A DNA stretch of 48,000 nt. Origin: Bacteroidales bacterium. GTDB lineage: Bacteria > Bacteroidota > Bacteroidia > Bacteroidales > UBA3663. Made by a program: the position numbers and the translations under genes. The stretch spans positions 1 through 48,000 of the forward strand of contig JAEEUA010000002.1 in NCBI GenBank assembly GCA_016286775.1, written 5' to 3'. Below are positions 31,620 through 40,237 of this stretch, piece after piece. The notes below the pieces were generated by a model. It was not told the origin of the DNA, made no database searches, and saw nothing but the letters and a program-made list of their open reading frames with translations. The stretch's first letter is position 1. Every line of letters starts with the position of its first letter.

Positions 31620-33812
31620 ATGGAGAACCTGGAATTGGAAATGGCGTTCAAATACGCCCAATACACGCATCGAAACATCTTCCTGACGGGCAAGGCAGGA
31701 ACGGGGAAGACTACGTTTCTGCGACGGCTGGAACAAATCACCAACAAGCAAATGATCATTGTGGCTCCCACAGGTGTGGCTGCCATCAATGCCGGAGGTG
31801 TGACCATCCACTCATTCTTCCAGCTTGCACCAGGAATGTACCTGCCCGGACAAGACCTTGCTGGTCGCGAGAAGAAAAGCAAGTTCTCCTATTCCAAACT
31901 CAAGATCAACATCCTGCGAACGCTCGACCTGCTGGTCATTGACGAAATTTCGATGGTGCGCTGTGACCTGCTGGACGCTATTGATGAAGTGCTTCGACGT
32001 TTCCAAAACCGCTATCTTCCCTTCGGAGGCGTACAATTGCTCATGATCGGCGACTTGCAGCAGCTTGCCCCAGTTGCGAAGGAGGACGAATGGCAGATAC
32101 TCAAGGAACACGGCTACACGACACCCTATTTTTTTGGAAGCCAGGCCCTTCAGAAGACCAACTACACAACCATCGAGCTGAAGCAGGTCTATCGTCAGGC
32201 AGACCAGGAATTTGTCGATCTTCTCAACCAGGTGCGCGACAACCGCATGACTTCAGCAAGTCTGGCCAAACTCAACGCTCGCGTTAACCAATCCTTCCAG
32301 CCTAAGGACGAAGAAGGCTACATCACCCTGACCACTCACAACGTCCAGGCTGCCAACATCAACTCGTCGAGACTGCAGCAATTACCCACTCAACCCATGG
32401 TTTACAAGGCCATCGTGAAGGGTGATTTCCCCGAAATGTCCTATCCGACCGACGAGGAACTGACCTTGAAGATTGGTGCACAGGTGATGTTCTGCAAGAA
32501 CGACCCGAACCATACGTACTACAACGGCAAGATTGGACGTGTTGTGAAATGCGATGCCGAACGGGTTTGGGTGGAATGTGCTCCTGATTCGCTGGACCCT
32601 AATCAGGAACAGCGGGACGAGAAACCCAAGACCATCGAGGTGACGCGACAGATCTGGGAAAATATGAAGTATTCGACTGACCCGAAGACGGGCAAGATCA
32701 CTGAAGATGTGGCTGGCACCTACCAGCAGATTCCTTTGAAGACTGCCTGGGCCATCACAATCCATAAGAGCCAGGGACTCACCTTCGATCGAGCCATCAT
32801 ACAGGCCGAACGCGCCTTCAGCCCAGGACAAGTCTATGTCGCCCTGTCGCGATGCCGGACGCTCGAAGGCCTGGTGCTGAGCCGACCCATACCGGCAAGT
32901 GCCATCTTTGTAGATCCGCAGGTGATGTCCTTCAACCGTTTTGTCGAAATGAACCAGCCTACCCCGAAACAGCTTATCGAGGATCGACGCCAATGCATTG
33001 AAGAAATCCTGGGCAACCTTTTCGACTATAACCAGCTGCTGACGCGCCTCAACTACCTGCACCGTCTAGCCGAAGAGCACCTCTCGCGCATCTATCCAAA
33101 CTACGTCCGGAAGCTTAAGCTGCTCAGCAACGAATTGGAAGGCGTGAACGATTCGCAGAAGAAGGAAAGCCCGCTGCAGGTAGGACGCATCTTCCAAGGT
33201 GTCATTCATCAGATGATGCCCCTGACCGAAAACTTTGATGACAACACGGCCCTTCACGAACGGCTGAACAAAGGCTTTGCCTGGTTTCTCAATCGAACTG
33301 TGGAACTGCTGCAGGACCTGATTGATGAGGGGTTGCCTGATATCGACAACCAGGCCACCAAGGAGCAGATGGAGCGAGAATTCGAGCTTCTCAGCAACGA
33401 CTACAACCTGAAGATACAGATTCTGACCAACTGCCTGGGTGGATTCAGCCTAGATGCCTATTGGGACGCCAAGGCCCTGGCTTCGATGAATGCTGACAAT
33501 CCGAAGGCTGCAAAAAAGAAGATGCCGAAAGCCCCGAAGGAAAAAGCTCCCGAAAAGGTCAAGGTGGCTGCCAGCGACGACATCAAGAACCCCAAGCTCT
33601 ACGATGCCCTGCGTGAATGGCGAATGAAAAAGGCCTACCAGCTTAAGGTGCCGCCTTACTCCATCCTGCACAACTCAACCCTAGTCGCCATCACCAACAA
33701 CTTGCCTGCTAATCAGAAGGAGCTGATCGCTATGCCTGGCATCGGCAAACGCTCGATGGAAGCCTTCGGAAATGAACTGCTGGAACTTGTCAAAAACTAC
33801 CGAAACACGTAA
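31620..33812 (+). CDS. PIF1/RecD-like DNA helicase with C-terminal HRDC domain
   Basis: A 730-residue superfamily 1B helicase. Walker A GKAGTGKTT is at 24-32, APTGVAAINAGGVTIHSFF at 49-67, Walker B LLVIDEISMV at 104-113, and GDLQQLAP after that. The C-terminal helicase motif is WAITIHKSQGLTFDRAII ... GQVYVALSRC. From about 655 an HRDC domain follows (LYDALREWRMKKAYQLKVPPYSILHNSTLVAIT ... IPGIGKRS-like GIGKRSMEAFG), a nucleic-acid-binding module normally on RecQ. A lysine/alanine/proline-rich linker separates the two. It likely acts in replication-fork or recombination processing. Confidence 0.9.
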   Translation: MENLELEMAFKYAQYTHRNIFLTGKAGTGKTTFLRRLEQITNKQMIIVAPTGVAAINAGGVTIHSFFQLAPGMYLPGQDLAGREKKSKFSYSKLKINILRTLDLLVIDEISMVRCDLLDAIDEVLRRFQNRYLPFGGVQLLMIGDLQQLAPVAKEDEWQILKEHGYTTPYFFGSQALQKTNYTTIELKQVYRQADQEFVDLLNQVRDNRMTSASLAKLNARVNQSFQPKDEEGYITLTTHNVQAANINSSRLQQLPTQPMVYKAIVKGDFPEMSYPTDEELTLKIGAQVMFCKNDPNHTYYNGKIGRVVKCDAERVWVECAPDSLDPNQEQRDEKPKTIEVTRQIWENMKYSTDPKTGKITEDVAGTYQQIPLKTAWAITIHKSQGLTFDRAIIQAERAFSPGQVYVALSRCRTLEGLVLSRPIPASAIFVDPQVMSFNRFVEMNQPTPKQLIEDRRQCIEEILGNLFDYNQLLTRLNYLHRLAEEHLSRIYPNYVRKLKLLSNELEGVNDSQKKESPLQVGRIFQGVIHQMMPLTENFDDNTALHERLNKGFAWFLNRTVELLQDLIDEGLPDIDNQATKEQMEREFELLSNDYNLKIQILTNCLGGFSLDAYWDAKALASMNADNPKAAKKKMPKAPKEKAPEKVKVAASDDIKNPKLYDALREWRMKKAYQLKVPPYSILHNSTLVAITNNLPANQKELIAMPGIGKRSMEAFGNELLELVKNYRNT

Positions 33813-33825
33813 ATAACCGCATAAA

Positions 33826-36039
33826 ATGAACAAGCAAAACCTAATCATCATGACAGCAGCTGCAACACTTACACTGGCAGCTTCCTGTACCTCGAACAAG
33901 GAGGCACAGCCTGAAAATGCTCCCCTTGTCGGAAAGACAGAGATAGTAGCAGACCACTTGACTCCCGAACTTTTGCAGGAACTTGGAAAGATCAGCGACA
34001 TGCAGGCTTCGCCCGACGGCAGCAAGGTGCTCTATGCCGTGGGGTACACCAGCGTGAAGCAGGACAAGACCAACCGGGAACTCTTTGTCCTCGATGTCAC
34101 TCGGGAGAATGCCGAACCCGTACAAATCACCCGTACAGAATGCTCAGAACAGAATGCAGTGTGGAGCAAGGACGGTTCGAAGATATACTTCCTCAGTAGT
34201 GAGAGCGGCTCGATGCAGATGTGGCAGATGAATGCCGATGGCACAGCCCGAAAGCAGATTTCCGACCTCGACAAGGACATCGAAGGCTTCTTGCTCAGTC
34301 CCAACCAAGACCAAGTGCTCGTAATCCTTCCGCTCGACATTCCCCGCATTGACTCAACGCTTTTCGAAGGCCTTGACAAGACTACAGGACGACTGTGGGA
34401 CGACATGAACTATCGTCATTGGGACGATTTCGTGAACAACTGCCCCCATCCTTTCATTGCTCCCTTTGGCGAGAATGGGCTGAACAAGGATGCTCTGATC
34501 GACATTATGGAAGGTGAGCCTTATGAGTGCCCGATGCGTCCATTTGGCGGCATCGAGAGTTTTGCCTGGAATCCCAATGGTTCACAAATTGTATATGCTA
34601 CACGCAAGGAAGTGGGTACCCAATATGCTTTCTCGACCCGCTCATCAATCTATCTCTATGATATCGTCACAGGCCAGACCTTCGACCTGCATCCCGGCGA
34701 TCATGGCTACGACACATGTCCAACCTTCTCACCAGACGGCAAACTCCTTGCCTTCCAGGCCATGGCCCGCAATGGCTACGAGAGTGACAAGAATGCACTT
34801 CTGGTAATGAACCTCGATGGTTTCCCAATGGGCAACGACGGAGATTGGGCCAAGGCAGCCAACTACATCGGAAAGTTCAAGGACCTCACAACCAATTATG
34901 ACAACAACTGCGAGGCATACGTCTGGACTCCCGATGGCAAGGCATTGACCTTCGTGAGCTACAGCTATGGCACAGCACAGGTGTTTAACGCCACACTGGA
35001 TGGAGTGGTAACGCGTATAAGCGACAATTCGGACCACGACTTTGGAGCCGTAGCATACGTCGGCGACAAGCTGCTGACGCTGCGACATGATTGGCATCAG
35101 CCGAACGAAATCTTCGAACTGAAGGATGGCGTGGCAACTCAGCTGACCCACGAGAACAACGCGCTGCTCGCCCAACTTGGTGATATGGGGCGCATCGAAA
35201 AGCGTTGGATGAAATGCACCAATGGCGACACGATGCTGGTATGGATCGCTTATCCTGCCGGCTTCGACGAAGCCATTTCGAAGAACCCGAACCTCAAGGT
35301 TCCTACTCTTCTGTATTGCCAGGGAGGACCCGAGAGTGCCGTAAGCCAGTTCTGGAGCACACGTTGGAACATTGCTATCATGCAGGCCAACGGCTATGCC
35401 CTCGTCCTGCCCAACAGGCATGGCGTGCCGGGCTTTGGTCAAAAGTTCAACGAGCAGATAGCCGGAGATTTTGCCGGACAATGCATGCGCGACTATTTCA
35501 CGGCTATCGACAACATCGCGAAAACCGAATCGTGGTGCGATGCCGACCGACTTGGCGCCGTCGGTGCCTCGTTCGGAGGTTATTCGGTTTATTGGTTGGC
35601 CGGTCATCATCAGAAGCGCTTCAAGTGCTTCATCGCCCATTGCGGCATCTTCAACTGCGAATCGATGTATGGCGAAACCGAAGAGATGTGGTTTGCAGAC
35701 TGGGATTACGGCGGATCGTATTTTGGACAAAGTGGCCTACAGGAAGGTCTCTGCCACACGCCAAAGCGCGGTAATGGTGGCATCAATCCCTGCTACACCG
35801 ATTCACCTCACAAGTCCATCACTAAATGGGACACCCCAATCCTCGTGATCCACAACGAACATGACTATCGTATCCCTGTAACCCAAGGAATGCAGGCTTT
35901 TAACCTCGCCCGTATGCGTGGCATTCCCGCCGAATTCCTTTACTTCCCCAACGAAAGCCATTGGGTGCTGCACCCACAGAATGCTGTACTCTGGCAGCGC
36001 GTTTACTTCAACTGGCTCGACAAGTGGCTGAAGAAATAG
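33826..36039 (+). CDS. S9-family peptidase lipoprotein (dipeptidyl/oligopeptidase type)
   Basis: A 737-residue protein with a lipobox at LAASC (C21). Residues about 50-430 form the beta-propeller (repeated SPDGS/SPNQDQ/TPDGKALTF blades). The hydrolase domain at 460-737 has nucleophile motif GASFGGYS, the aspartate in HNEHDYRIPV and the histidine in NESHWVLHP. It probably trims peptides in the periplasm or at the surface. It starts 13 bp after the helicase gene. Confidence 0.92.
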   Translation: MNKQNLIIMTAAATLTLAASCTSNKEAQPENAPLVGKTEIVADHLTPELLQELGKISDMQASPDGSKVLYAVGYTSVKQDKTNRELFVLDVTRENAEPVQITRTECSEQNAVWSKDGSKIYFLSSESGSMQMWQMNADGTARKQISDLDKDIEGFLLSPNQDQVLVILPLDIPRIDSTLFEGLDKTTGRLWDDMNYRHWDDFVNNCPHPFIAPFGENGLNKDALIDIMEGEPYECPMRPFGGIESFAWNPNGSQIVYATRKEVGTQYAFSTRSSIYLYDIVTGQTFDLHPGDHGYDTCPTFSPDGKLLAFQAMARNGYESDKNALLVMNLDGFPMGNDGDWAKAANYIGKFKDLTTNYDNNCEAYVWTPDGKALTFVSYSYGTAQVFNATLDGVVTRISDNSDHDFGAVAYVGDKLLTLRHDWHQPNEIFELKDGVATQLTHENNALLAQLGDMGRIEKRWMKCTNGDTMLVWIAYPAGFDEAISKNPNLKVPTLLYCQGGPESAVSQFWSTRWNIAIMQANGYALVLPNRHGVPGFGQKFNEQIAGDFAGQCMRDYFTAIDNIAKTESWCDADRLGAVGASFGGYSVYWLAGHHQKRFKCFIAHCGIFNCESMYGETEEMWFADWDYGGSYFGQSGLQEGLCHTPKRGNGGINPCYTDSPHKSITKWDTPILVIHNEHDYRIPVTQGMQAFNLARMRGIPAEFLYFPNESHWVLHPQNAVLWQRVYFNWLDKWLKK

Positions 36040-36047
36040 AATCATTA

Positions 36048-36175
36048 AGGGACATGAAGAGATAATTATAGATTTTAGGGATTTTTAGGGACGACACTTT
36101 CATCTTACCCAGATTTGAACCACGTTACGCATCCGTCCCTTAAAATCCTTTAGAATCCCATAATTCCCTTAGATT
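36048..36175. repeat. Inverted-repeat element C with 10-bp phased arms
   Basis: Left-arm units start at 36048, 36058, 36068, 36078 and 36088 (10-bp steps: AGGGA, AGAGA, ATAGA, GGGAT, GGGAC). The right arm has inverted units at 36135-36170 and contains CCGTCCCTT, the reverse complement of the AAGGGACGG end of elements A and B. So this copy is in the opposite orientation. It separates the peptidase gene from the MoxR operon. Confidence 0.65.
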
Positions 36176-36186
36176 CAGTTCTGATT

Positions 36187-37338
36187 ATGATAACAATCGA
36201 TTCAAGAAAATTATTGCATATCCTCGATGTGACCCCCGCCACGCATAACATCATGCTGGTGGGGCGTCATGGTATTGGCAAGTCAGAGATACTGAGCGAC
36301 TATTATCAAGGAAAAGGGATGCGCGTGGTTCCTTTGTTCTTGGGGCAGATGTCCGACCCCGGCGACTTGATCGGTCTGCCCACCAAGACAGGAGAGCGCA
36401 CCGACTTCGTGCCACCCTATTGGTTCCCTACCGATGGCAAGCCGATTGTGCTATTCCTGGACGAACTGAACCGTGCACGTCCCGAGATTTTGCAAACCGT
36501 TATGGACCTGGCCCTCAACCGACGCTTAGCGGGACATGAACTGCCCAAGGGAAGTCGCATCATCTCGGCAGTCAACGAAGGTGACGAATACCAGCTCACG
36601 CATCTTGACCCCTCACTGGTGAGCCGATTCAATGTGTATAAGTTCTGTCCCACCGTGCAGGAATGGCTTTTGTGGGCGCAGCAGAAGCACCTCGACCAGC
36701 GTGTCGTTGACTTCATCCAAAACGAACCCACCCTGCTTGACAACACGGCAGAACGAAAGGAAGGCCAAGACACCGGGCTGGAGAAATATCCCGACCGGAG
36801 AGCCTGGCGCCGAGTGAGCGATGTTCTTCAGGAAACAGCTCCCGACGGAACGTTGCGCCCCCGGCGATCCCTCGGAGATGACGACATCGACCTGATTGCC
36901 GGTATCGTCGGAGCCCAGGCTGCCAGTCGGTTCTTTGCCTTCCTGCAAGGGAACCAAATGTTGACAGGCATTCAGATTCTGAACGATTGCAAAGCACACG
37001 AAGCCCAGCTCCGAAGCTATCGGCTGCATCAACTGGCCATCGTGAACGAAAGCATCTTCCAGCATATCCAAGTCACCTATCCCGATGCAACCCAACTCCT
37101 TGCCTATGCAACCCAGACCCTCGACAAAAATTCGCCCATGGATTTTGTCCAGTTGCATCGGTATGCCGACAATTTCGTTTATTACTACGAGCTTCTTGAA
37201 AAGATGGAGCAGAAAGAGGCTATCGCGCACTTAGCCAACCTTTTCGAAAGTGGAAGCTATCCCGAGACAATCCTCTTCCTCACTACATTTTGCCCCGATA
37301 TCTATCAGAAGCTCTCTGCCTTCATTGCCAAGCTATAA
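36187..37338 (+). CDS. MoxR-type AAA+ ATPase
   Basis: A 383-residue ATPase. Walker A is GRHGIGKS (26-33), Walker B is VLFLDELNRARPE (88-100), and sensor 1 is SRIISAVNEGDEYQ. The insertion typical of MoxR proteins and a helical C-terminal region follow. MoxR ATPases work with von Willebrand factor A proteins to insert cofactors or remodel complexes, and here a VWA gene follows directly. The client is unknown. No consensus promoter is visible upstream; element C occupies the gap. Confidence 0.9.
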   Translation: MITIDSRKLLHILDVTPATHNIMLVGRHGIGKSEILSDYYQGKGMRVVPLFLGQMSDPGDLIGLPTKTGERTDFVPPYWFPTDGKPIVLFLDELNRARPEILQTVMDLALNRRLAGHELPKGSRIISAVNEGDEYQLTHLDPSLVSRFNVYKFCPTVQEWLLWAQQKHLDQRVVDFIQNEPTLLDNTAERKEGQDTGLEKYPDRRAWRRVSDVLQETAPDGTLRPRRSLGDDDIDLIAGIVGAQAASRFFAFLQGNQMLTGIQILNDCKAHEAQLRSYRLHQLAIVNESIFQHIQVTYPDATQLLAYATQTLDKNSPMDFVQLHRYADNFVYYYELLEKMEQKEAIAHLANLFESGSYPETILFLTTFCPDIYQKLSAFIAKL

Positions 37339-37391
37339 CGTCGAATGGACGTGTCGAAAAGCAATTGACCGACAACCTGTTTTTTCTTCGA

Positions 37392-38606
37392 ATGAGTGTA
37401 GCCGACACATTGAAAATATTGAGCGAAAACTGGTTTCTGCAGGAACCTGCCTTCTTCTCGCTGCTTTGCCAACAGCAGTTGGAGGAGAATGTTCGCATGG
37501 AGTGCGCCTTTCGCTCCGGCCAAGGAAAGATAGAATACAATCCGCTCATCCTTTTGCACAAGAACTATGCCGAAGTAGAGCAGTTGATGCGCGTCGAGAT
37601 GATCCGGCTATTTTTGAAGCATCCCTATGAACGTCAGCCGGAAGGATGCAGCAAGGAAGCACTTTCGATAGGATCGGACATCACCATCGGTGATGGCTAC
37701 TGCATGCTCCACAAGGACAAACTGCCCGTTCACGATCCTGGCTTCTACCACCTGCCCTTGGGCCAGTACTATGAATGGTATGCCAAGCAGATTCAGGGAC
37801 AAAAGCAGGAAAGCGAACGGGATAATCAGAATAATCAGAGTAATCAGAGCTCTCCAAATAATCCGAAAGACTCAGAAGCACCGAGCACTCCACACCCTTC
37901 ACTCTACGACAATCCCGCAGATAAGGACAAGTCGCAGCTGTGGAGAGAAGACGAGCTGCAACGGCAGCGCATCAACGACCTGATTAACCGCACAACAGAT
38001 TGGGGCACAATGCCTGCCGAAATCGTCGAAATCATCAAGGCAAGCACTCAGGCTCGAATCAACAATAGGCTGATCTGGAAAGGTTTCCATAGTTCAATAT
38101 TGAGCAGTCAGCGACATCTGACACGTATGCGACCCAATCGAAGAACCGGATTCCTGCAACTGGGGAGCACACATCAGTTCGACACCCATCTGCTGGTTGC
38201 CATCGATACAAGCGGAAGCATTTCAGATAGTATGCTTTCGGACTTTTACAGCGCCATCAACCGCATATTCCGTTATGGCGTTGTGCAGATTGACGTGTGT
38301 CAGTTTGATGCTGTCCTTGGCACTATCGAACCCATGCATCAGGCCCATCGAATCGTGAACGTGAAAGGCCGAGGAGGAACCAGCTACCAGCCACTCTTCG
38401 ATTACATCATGCTACAACGCAACGACTATGACGGGTTGGTCATACTGACAGATGGACAGGCTCCTCCCCCATCAGCCAATGGTATAATGGTGAAAAAAGG
38501 TGACAAGCATCTCCACACCTCCATCCTTTGGGTATGCTCCGATAAGGCGTCTTACCAAGCATCGCACGAATGGATGGAGCAGACGGGACGCTGCTGCTAT
38601 CTATGA
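37392..38606 (+). CDS. VWA-domain protein (DUF2201-like), MoxR partner
   Basis: A 404-residue protein. An N-terminal helical region (1-130) resembles the putative metallopeptidase part of DUF2201 proteins, but the corresponding stretch RVEMIRLFLKHP lacks a full HExxH, so activity is doubtful. A linker of Asn/Gln/Ser (about 140-170) contains NQNNQSNQSS, encoded by a 9-bp tandem repeat at 37823-37849. The C-terminal VWA domain has the MIDAS motif D272-T-S-G-S. The start 37392 is chosen because the upstream open residues overlap the end of the MoxR gene frame and look non-coding. Confidence 0.85.
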   Translation: MSVADTLKILSENWFLQEPAFFSLLCQQQLEENVRMECAFRSGQGKIEYNPLILLHKNYAEVEQLMRVEMIRLFLKHPYERQPEGCSKEALSIGSDITIGDGYCMLHKDKLPVHDPGFYHLPLGQYYEWYAKQIQGQKQESERDNQNNQSNQSSPNNPKDSEAPSTPHPSLYDNPADKDKSQLWREDELQRQRINDLINRTTDWGTMPAEIVEIIKASTQARINNRLIWKGFHSSILSSQRHLTRMRPNRRTGFLQLGSTHQFDTHLLVAIDTSGSISDSMLSDFYSAINRIFRYGVVQIDVCQFDAVLGTIEPMHQAHRIVNVKGRGGTSYQPLFDYIMLQRNDYDGLVILTDGQAPPPSANGIMVKKGDKHLHTSILWVCSDKASYQASHEWMEQTGRCCYL

Positions 38607-38627
38607 AGTGTTAAGAGGCAAAAAGAC

Positions 38628-39254
38628 ATGAACAAAGAACAAGCCAAGCAGAGCAACCTCATGAAACTGGAGGCTATGTCTCTCTTTGCAGGGGTGCGAG
38701 CCCATTGCTCGACAGACCGCTGGTGGTATTTCAGCGAGATGCGTCATGCAGGTCGGCCCGTTCGAATCGACCAGACCCTATCGGCCTATCGCGCCTCACT
38801 CTTCTGGAACTATCTCTTTCTGGGCATCGACTGCCAGGCATACCTCGAACGCGAAGCACTCATGGGACAACCAGGAGAAGATCTGTGGACCCTCTCGTTC
38901 AGCAGCATCGAGGGGAAGGACCATGCAGCCACCCTCCACGATCATCTGAAGCCCCTCCAGCAAAAAGGCTATTACATCCCGAACGGGAATGAGAACCTCG
39001 AACGGCAGATGAATTTCAGTCTGGGCCTCTATGGGGCATGCCTGATGCACGTGGATGTCAGGTTCCCAACCGACCGACCGCCATTGCCCTGTTTCCTCGA
39101 AATCATGGACCTTCTCGAGGACGCCAATCGCCGAAAATCAAGGCCCATTGGGGAAATCCTTCACGAACTCGACGAAAAAAGGGCTTCCCTCCTCGCAGCT
39201 GACGAGGACGAAAACCCGGATATCATCATGGGAGATTGGCAGACCTGGAAATAA
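38628..39254 (+). CDS. Unknown protein, third gene of the MoxR-VWA operon
   Basis: A 208-residue soluble protein that I do not recognise. It has a conserved-looking N-terminal region (FAGVRAHCSTDRWWYFSEMRHAGRPVRID), a central aromatic-rich stretch, and an acidic C-terminus ending DIIMGDWQTWK. No signal peptide or membrane segment is visible. It lies 21 bp after the VWA gene, so it is probably part of the same system as client, adaptor or regulator (inference). Confidence 0.75.
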   Translation: MNKEQAKQSNLMKLEAMSLFAGVRAHCSTDRWWYFSEMRHAGRPVRIDQTLSAYRASLFWNYLFLGIDCQAYLEREALMGQPGEDLWTLSFSSIEGKDHAATLHDHLKPLQQKGYYIPNGNENLERQMNFSLGLYGACLMHVDVRFPTDRPPLPCFLEIMDLLEDANRRKSRPIGEILHELDEKRASLLAADEDENPDIIMGDWQTWK

Positions 39255-39258
39255 TCTG

Positions 39259-40074
39259 CTAATCGTTTGCAGTCCAATAGTTATACGAAGCAATGGCCTG
39301 CCCTTCGAGCATGGCGCCTCCACCCAGGATGAAGGCGCCTTTTTCGTTTGCCTTCGCCAGAAATTGCGTCACTTCAGGATTGTAGATCAGGTCGTAGCAC
39401 ACATGGTTGGGAGTCAAGCATGAATAAGGGATGGCAGGACATTCATCAACATGCGGGAACATGCCGACAGGCGAACAGTTGACCACAATCCGATGCGAAG
39501 CCATCACGTCGGGTGTCAGCTGCTCGTAGGTGAAACGTCCGGGTCCAGACGAACGGGAAACAAACGCCGTGGAAATGCCCATATCCTCGAGGGCTACCCG
39601 GATGGCCTTCGAAGCACCGCCCGTCCCCAAGATTAAAGCTGCCGCACCAGCTATGGCAACACCCGCTGAATCCAGGATGCCCGCTTTGGCAAGAAGTGGA
39701 CGGATGCTGTCCCGGAACCCAATGATGTCCGTGTTGTATCCCTTGAGCCACAGCCCGGGAATACGACTGTCCCGGATGATGCTTTCGTCCATCGGGATAC
39801 GGTGAATGCAAATCGTATTGACTGCCTCGATCCGTGCAGCAACGCGGTCAAGTTCGTCGAGAAAAGGAATCACCTGCTGCTTGTAGGGTATGGTCACGTT
39901 AAGGCCGCACAGCGTGGTTTCACTTCGGAGAATAGCGGGAAGGGCAGAAATGTCCTCCAGGTCGAAGTTGACATATTCAGCATCAATACCCAGGCGTGCG
40001 AATCGTTCATTGTGAAATTTCCTTGAAAAGGAATGTCCCAGCGGGTGGCCCAAAAGGCCATATTTCTTCTGCAT
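39259..40074 (-). CDS. aroE: Shikimate dehydrogenase
   Basis: A 271-residue NADPH-dependent enzyme reducing 3-dehydroshikimate. The substrate-binding GHPLGHSFSRKFHNE (residues 9-23) and LNVTIPYKQQVIPFLDE with the catalytic lysine are present. ALILGTGGASKAIRVALED is the nucleotide-binding loop, and NCSPVGMFP and YDLIYNPEVTQFL follow. ATG 40074 starts right before the conserved KKYGLLGHPLGHS; an in-frame TTG at 40095 is less likely. The promoter box is at 40141-40134. It is convergent with the MoxR operon, 4 bp between stops. Confidence 0.95.
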   Translation of the reverse strand: MQKKYGLLGHPLGHSFSRKFHNERFARLGIDAEYVNFDLEDISALPAILRSETTLCGLNVTIPYKQQVIPFLDELDRVAARIEAVNTICIHRIPMDESIIRDSRIPGLWLKGYNTDIIGFRDSIRPLLAKAGILDSAGVAIAGAAALILGTGGASKAIRVALEDMGISTAFVSRSSGPGRFTYEQLTPDVMASHRIVVNCSPVGMFPHVDECPAIPYSCLTPNHVCYDLIYNPEVTQFLAKANEKGAFILGGGAMLEGQAIASYNYWTAND

Positions 40075-40133
40075 ATTATCCTGTAATTTGCTCAATAACT
40101 ACGTTTATTTGCCAAAAAATCGAAAAGTTGGCG

Positions 40134-40141
40134 CAAAAATA
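40134..40141 (-). promoter_or_regulatory. Promoter -7 box of aroE
   Basis: TATTTTTG on the minus strand, 59 bp upstream of ATG 40074. Confidence 0.55.
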
Positions 40142-40152
40142 AACTATTTTTG

Positions 40153-40182
40153 TTGAACTTACAAATTTTTTTCGTAAATTTG
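40153..40182 (+). promoter_or_regulatory. Promoter of the amidase-MCE operon
   Basis: TTG at 40153-40155 and TAAATTTG at 40175-40182, 19 bp apart. ATG 40238 is 55 bp downstream. Confidence 0.65.
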
Positions 40183-40237
40183 CACCCAAATCAGGCATTT
40201 TTTGCTGATAAATGTATTTTATATCCGTAATTCGACA

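Noticed and set aside
36108..36135. Possible tRNA T-arm (TTTGAACCACG) in element C
   Set aside because: No acceptor, D or anticodon stems can be built around it; it is spacer sequence of the inverted repeat.
40075..40095. TTG at 40095 as aroE start
   Set aside because: An ATG at 40074 directly precedes the conserved N-terminus; the seven extra residues have no family match.
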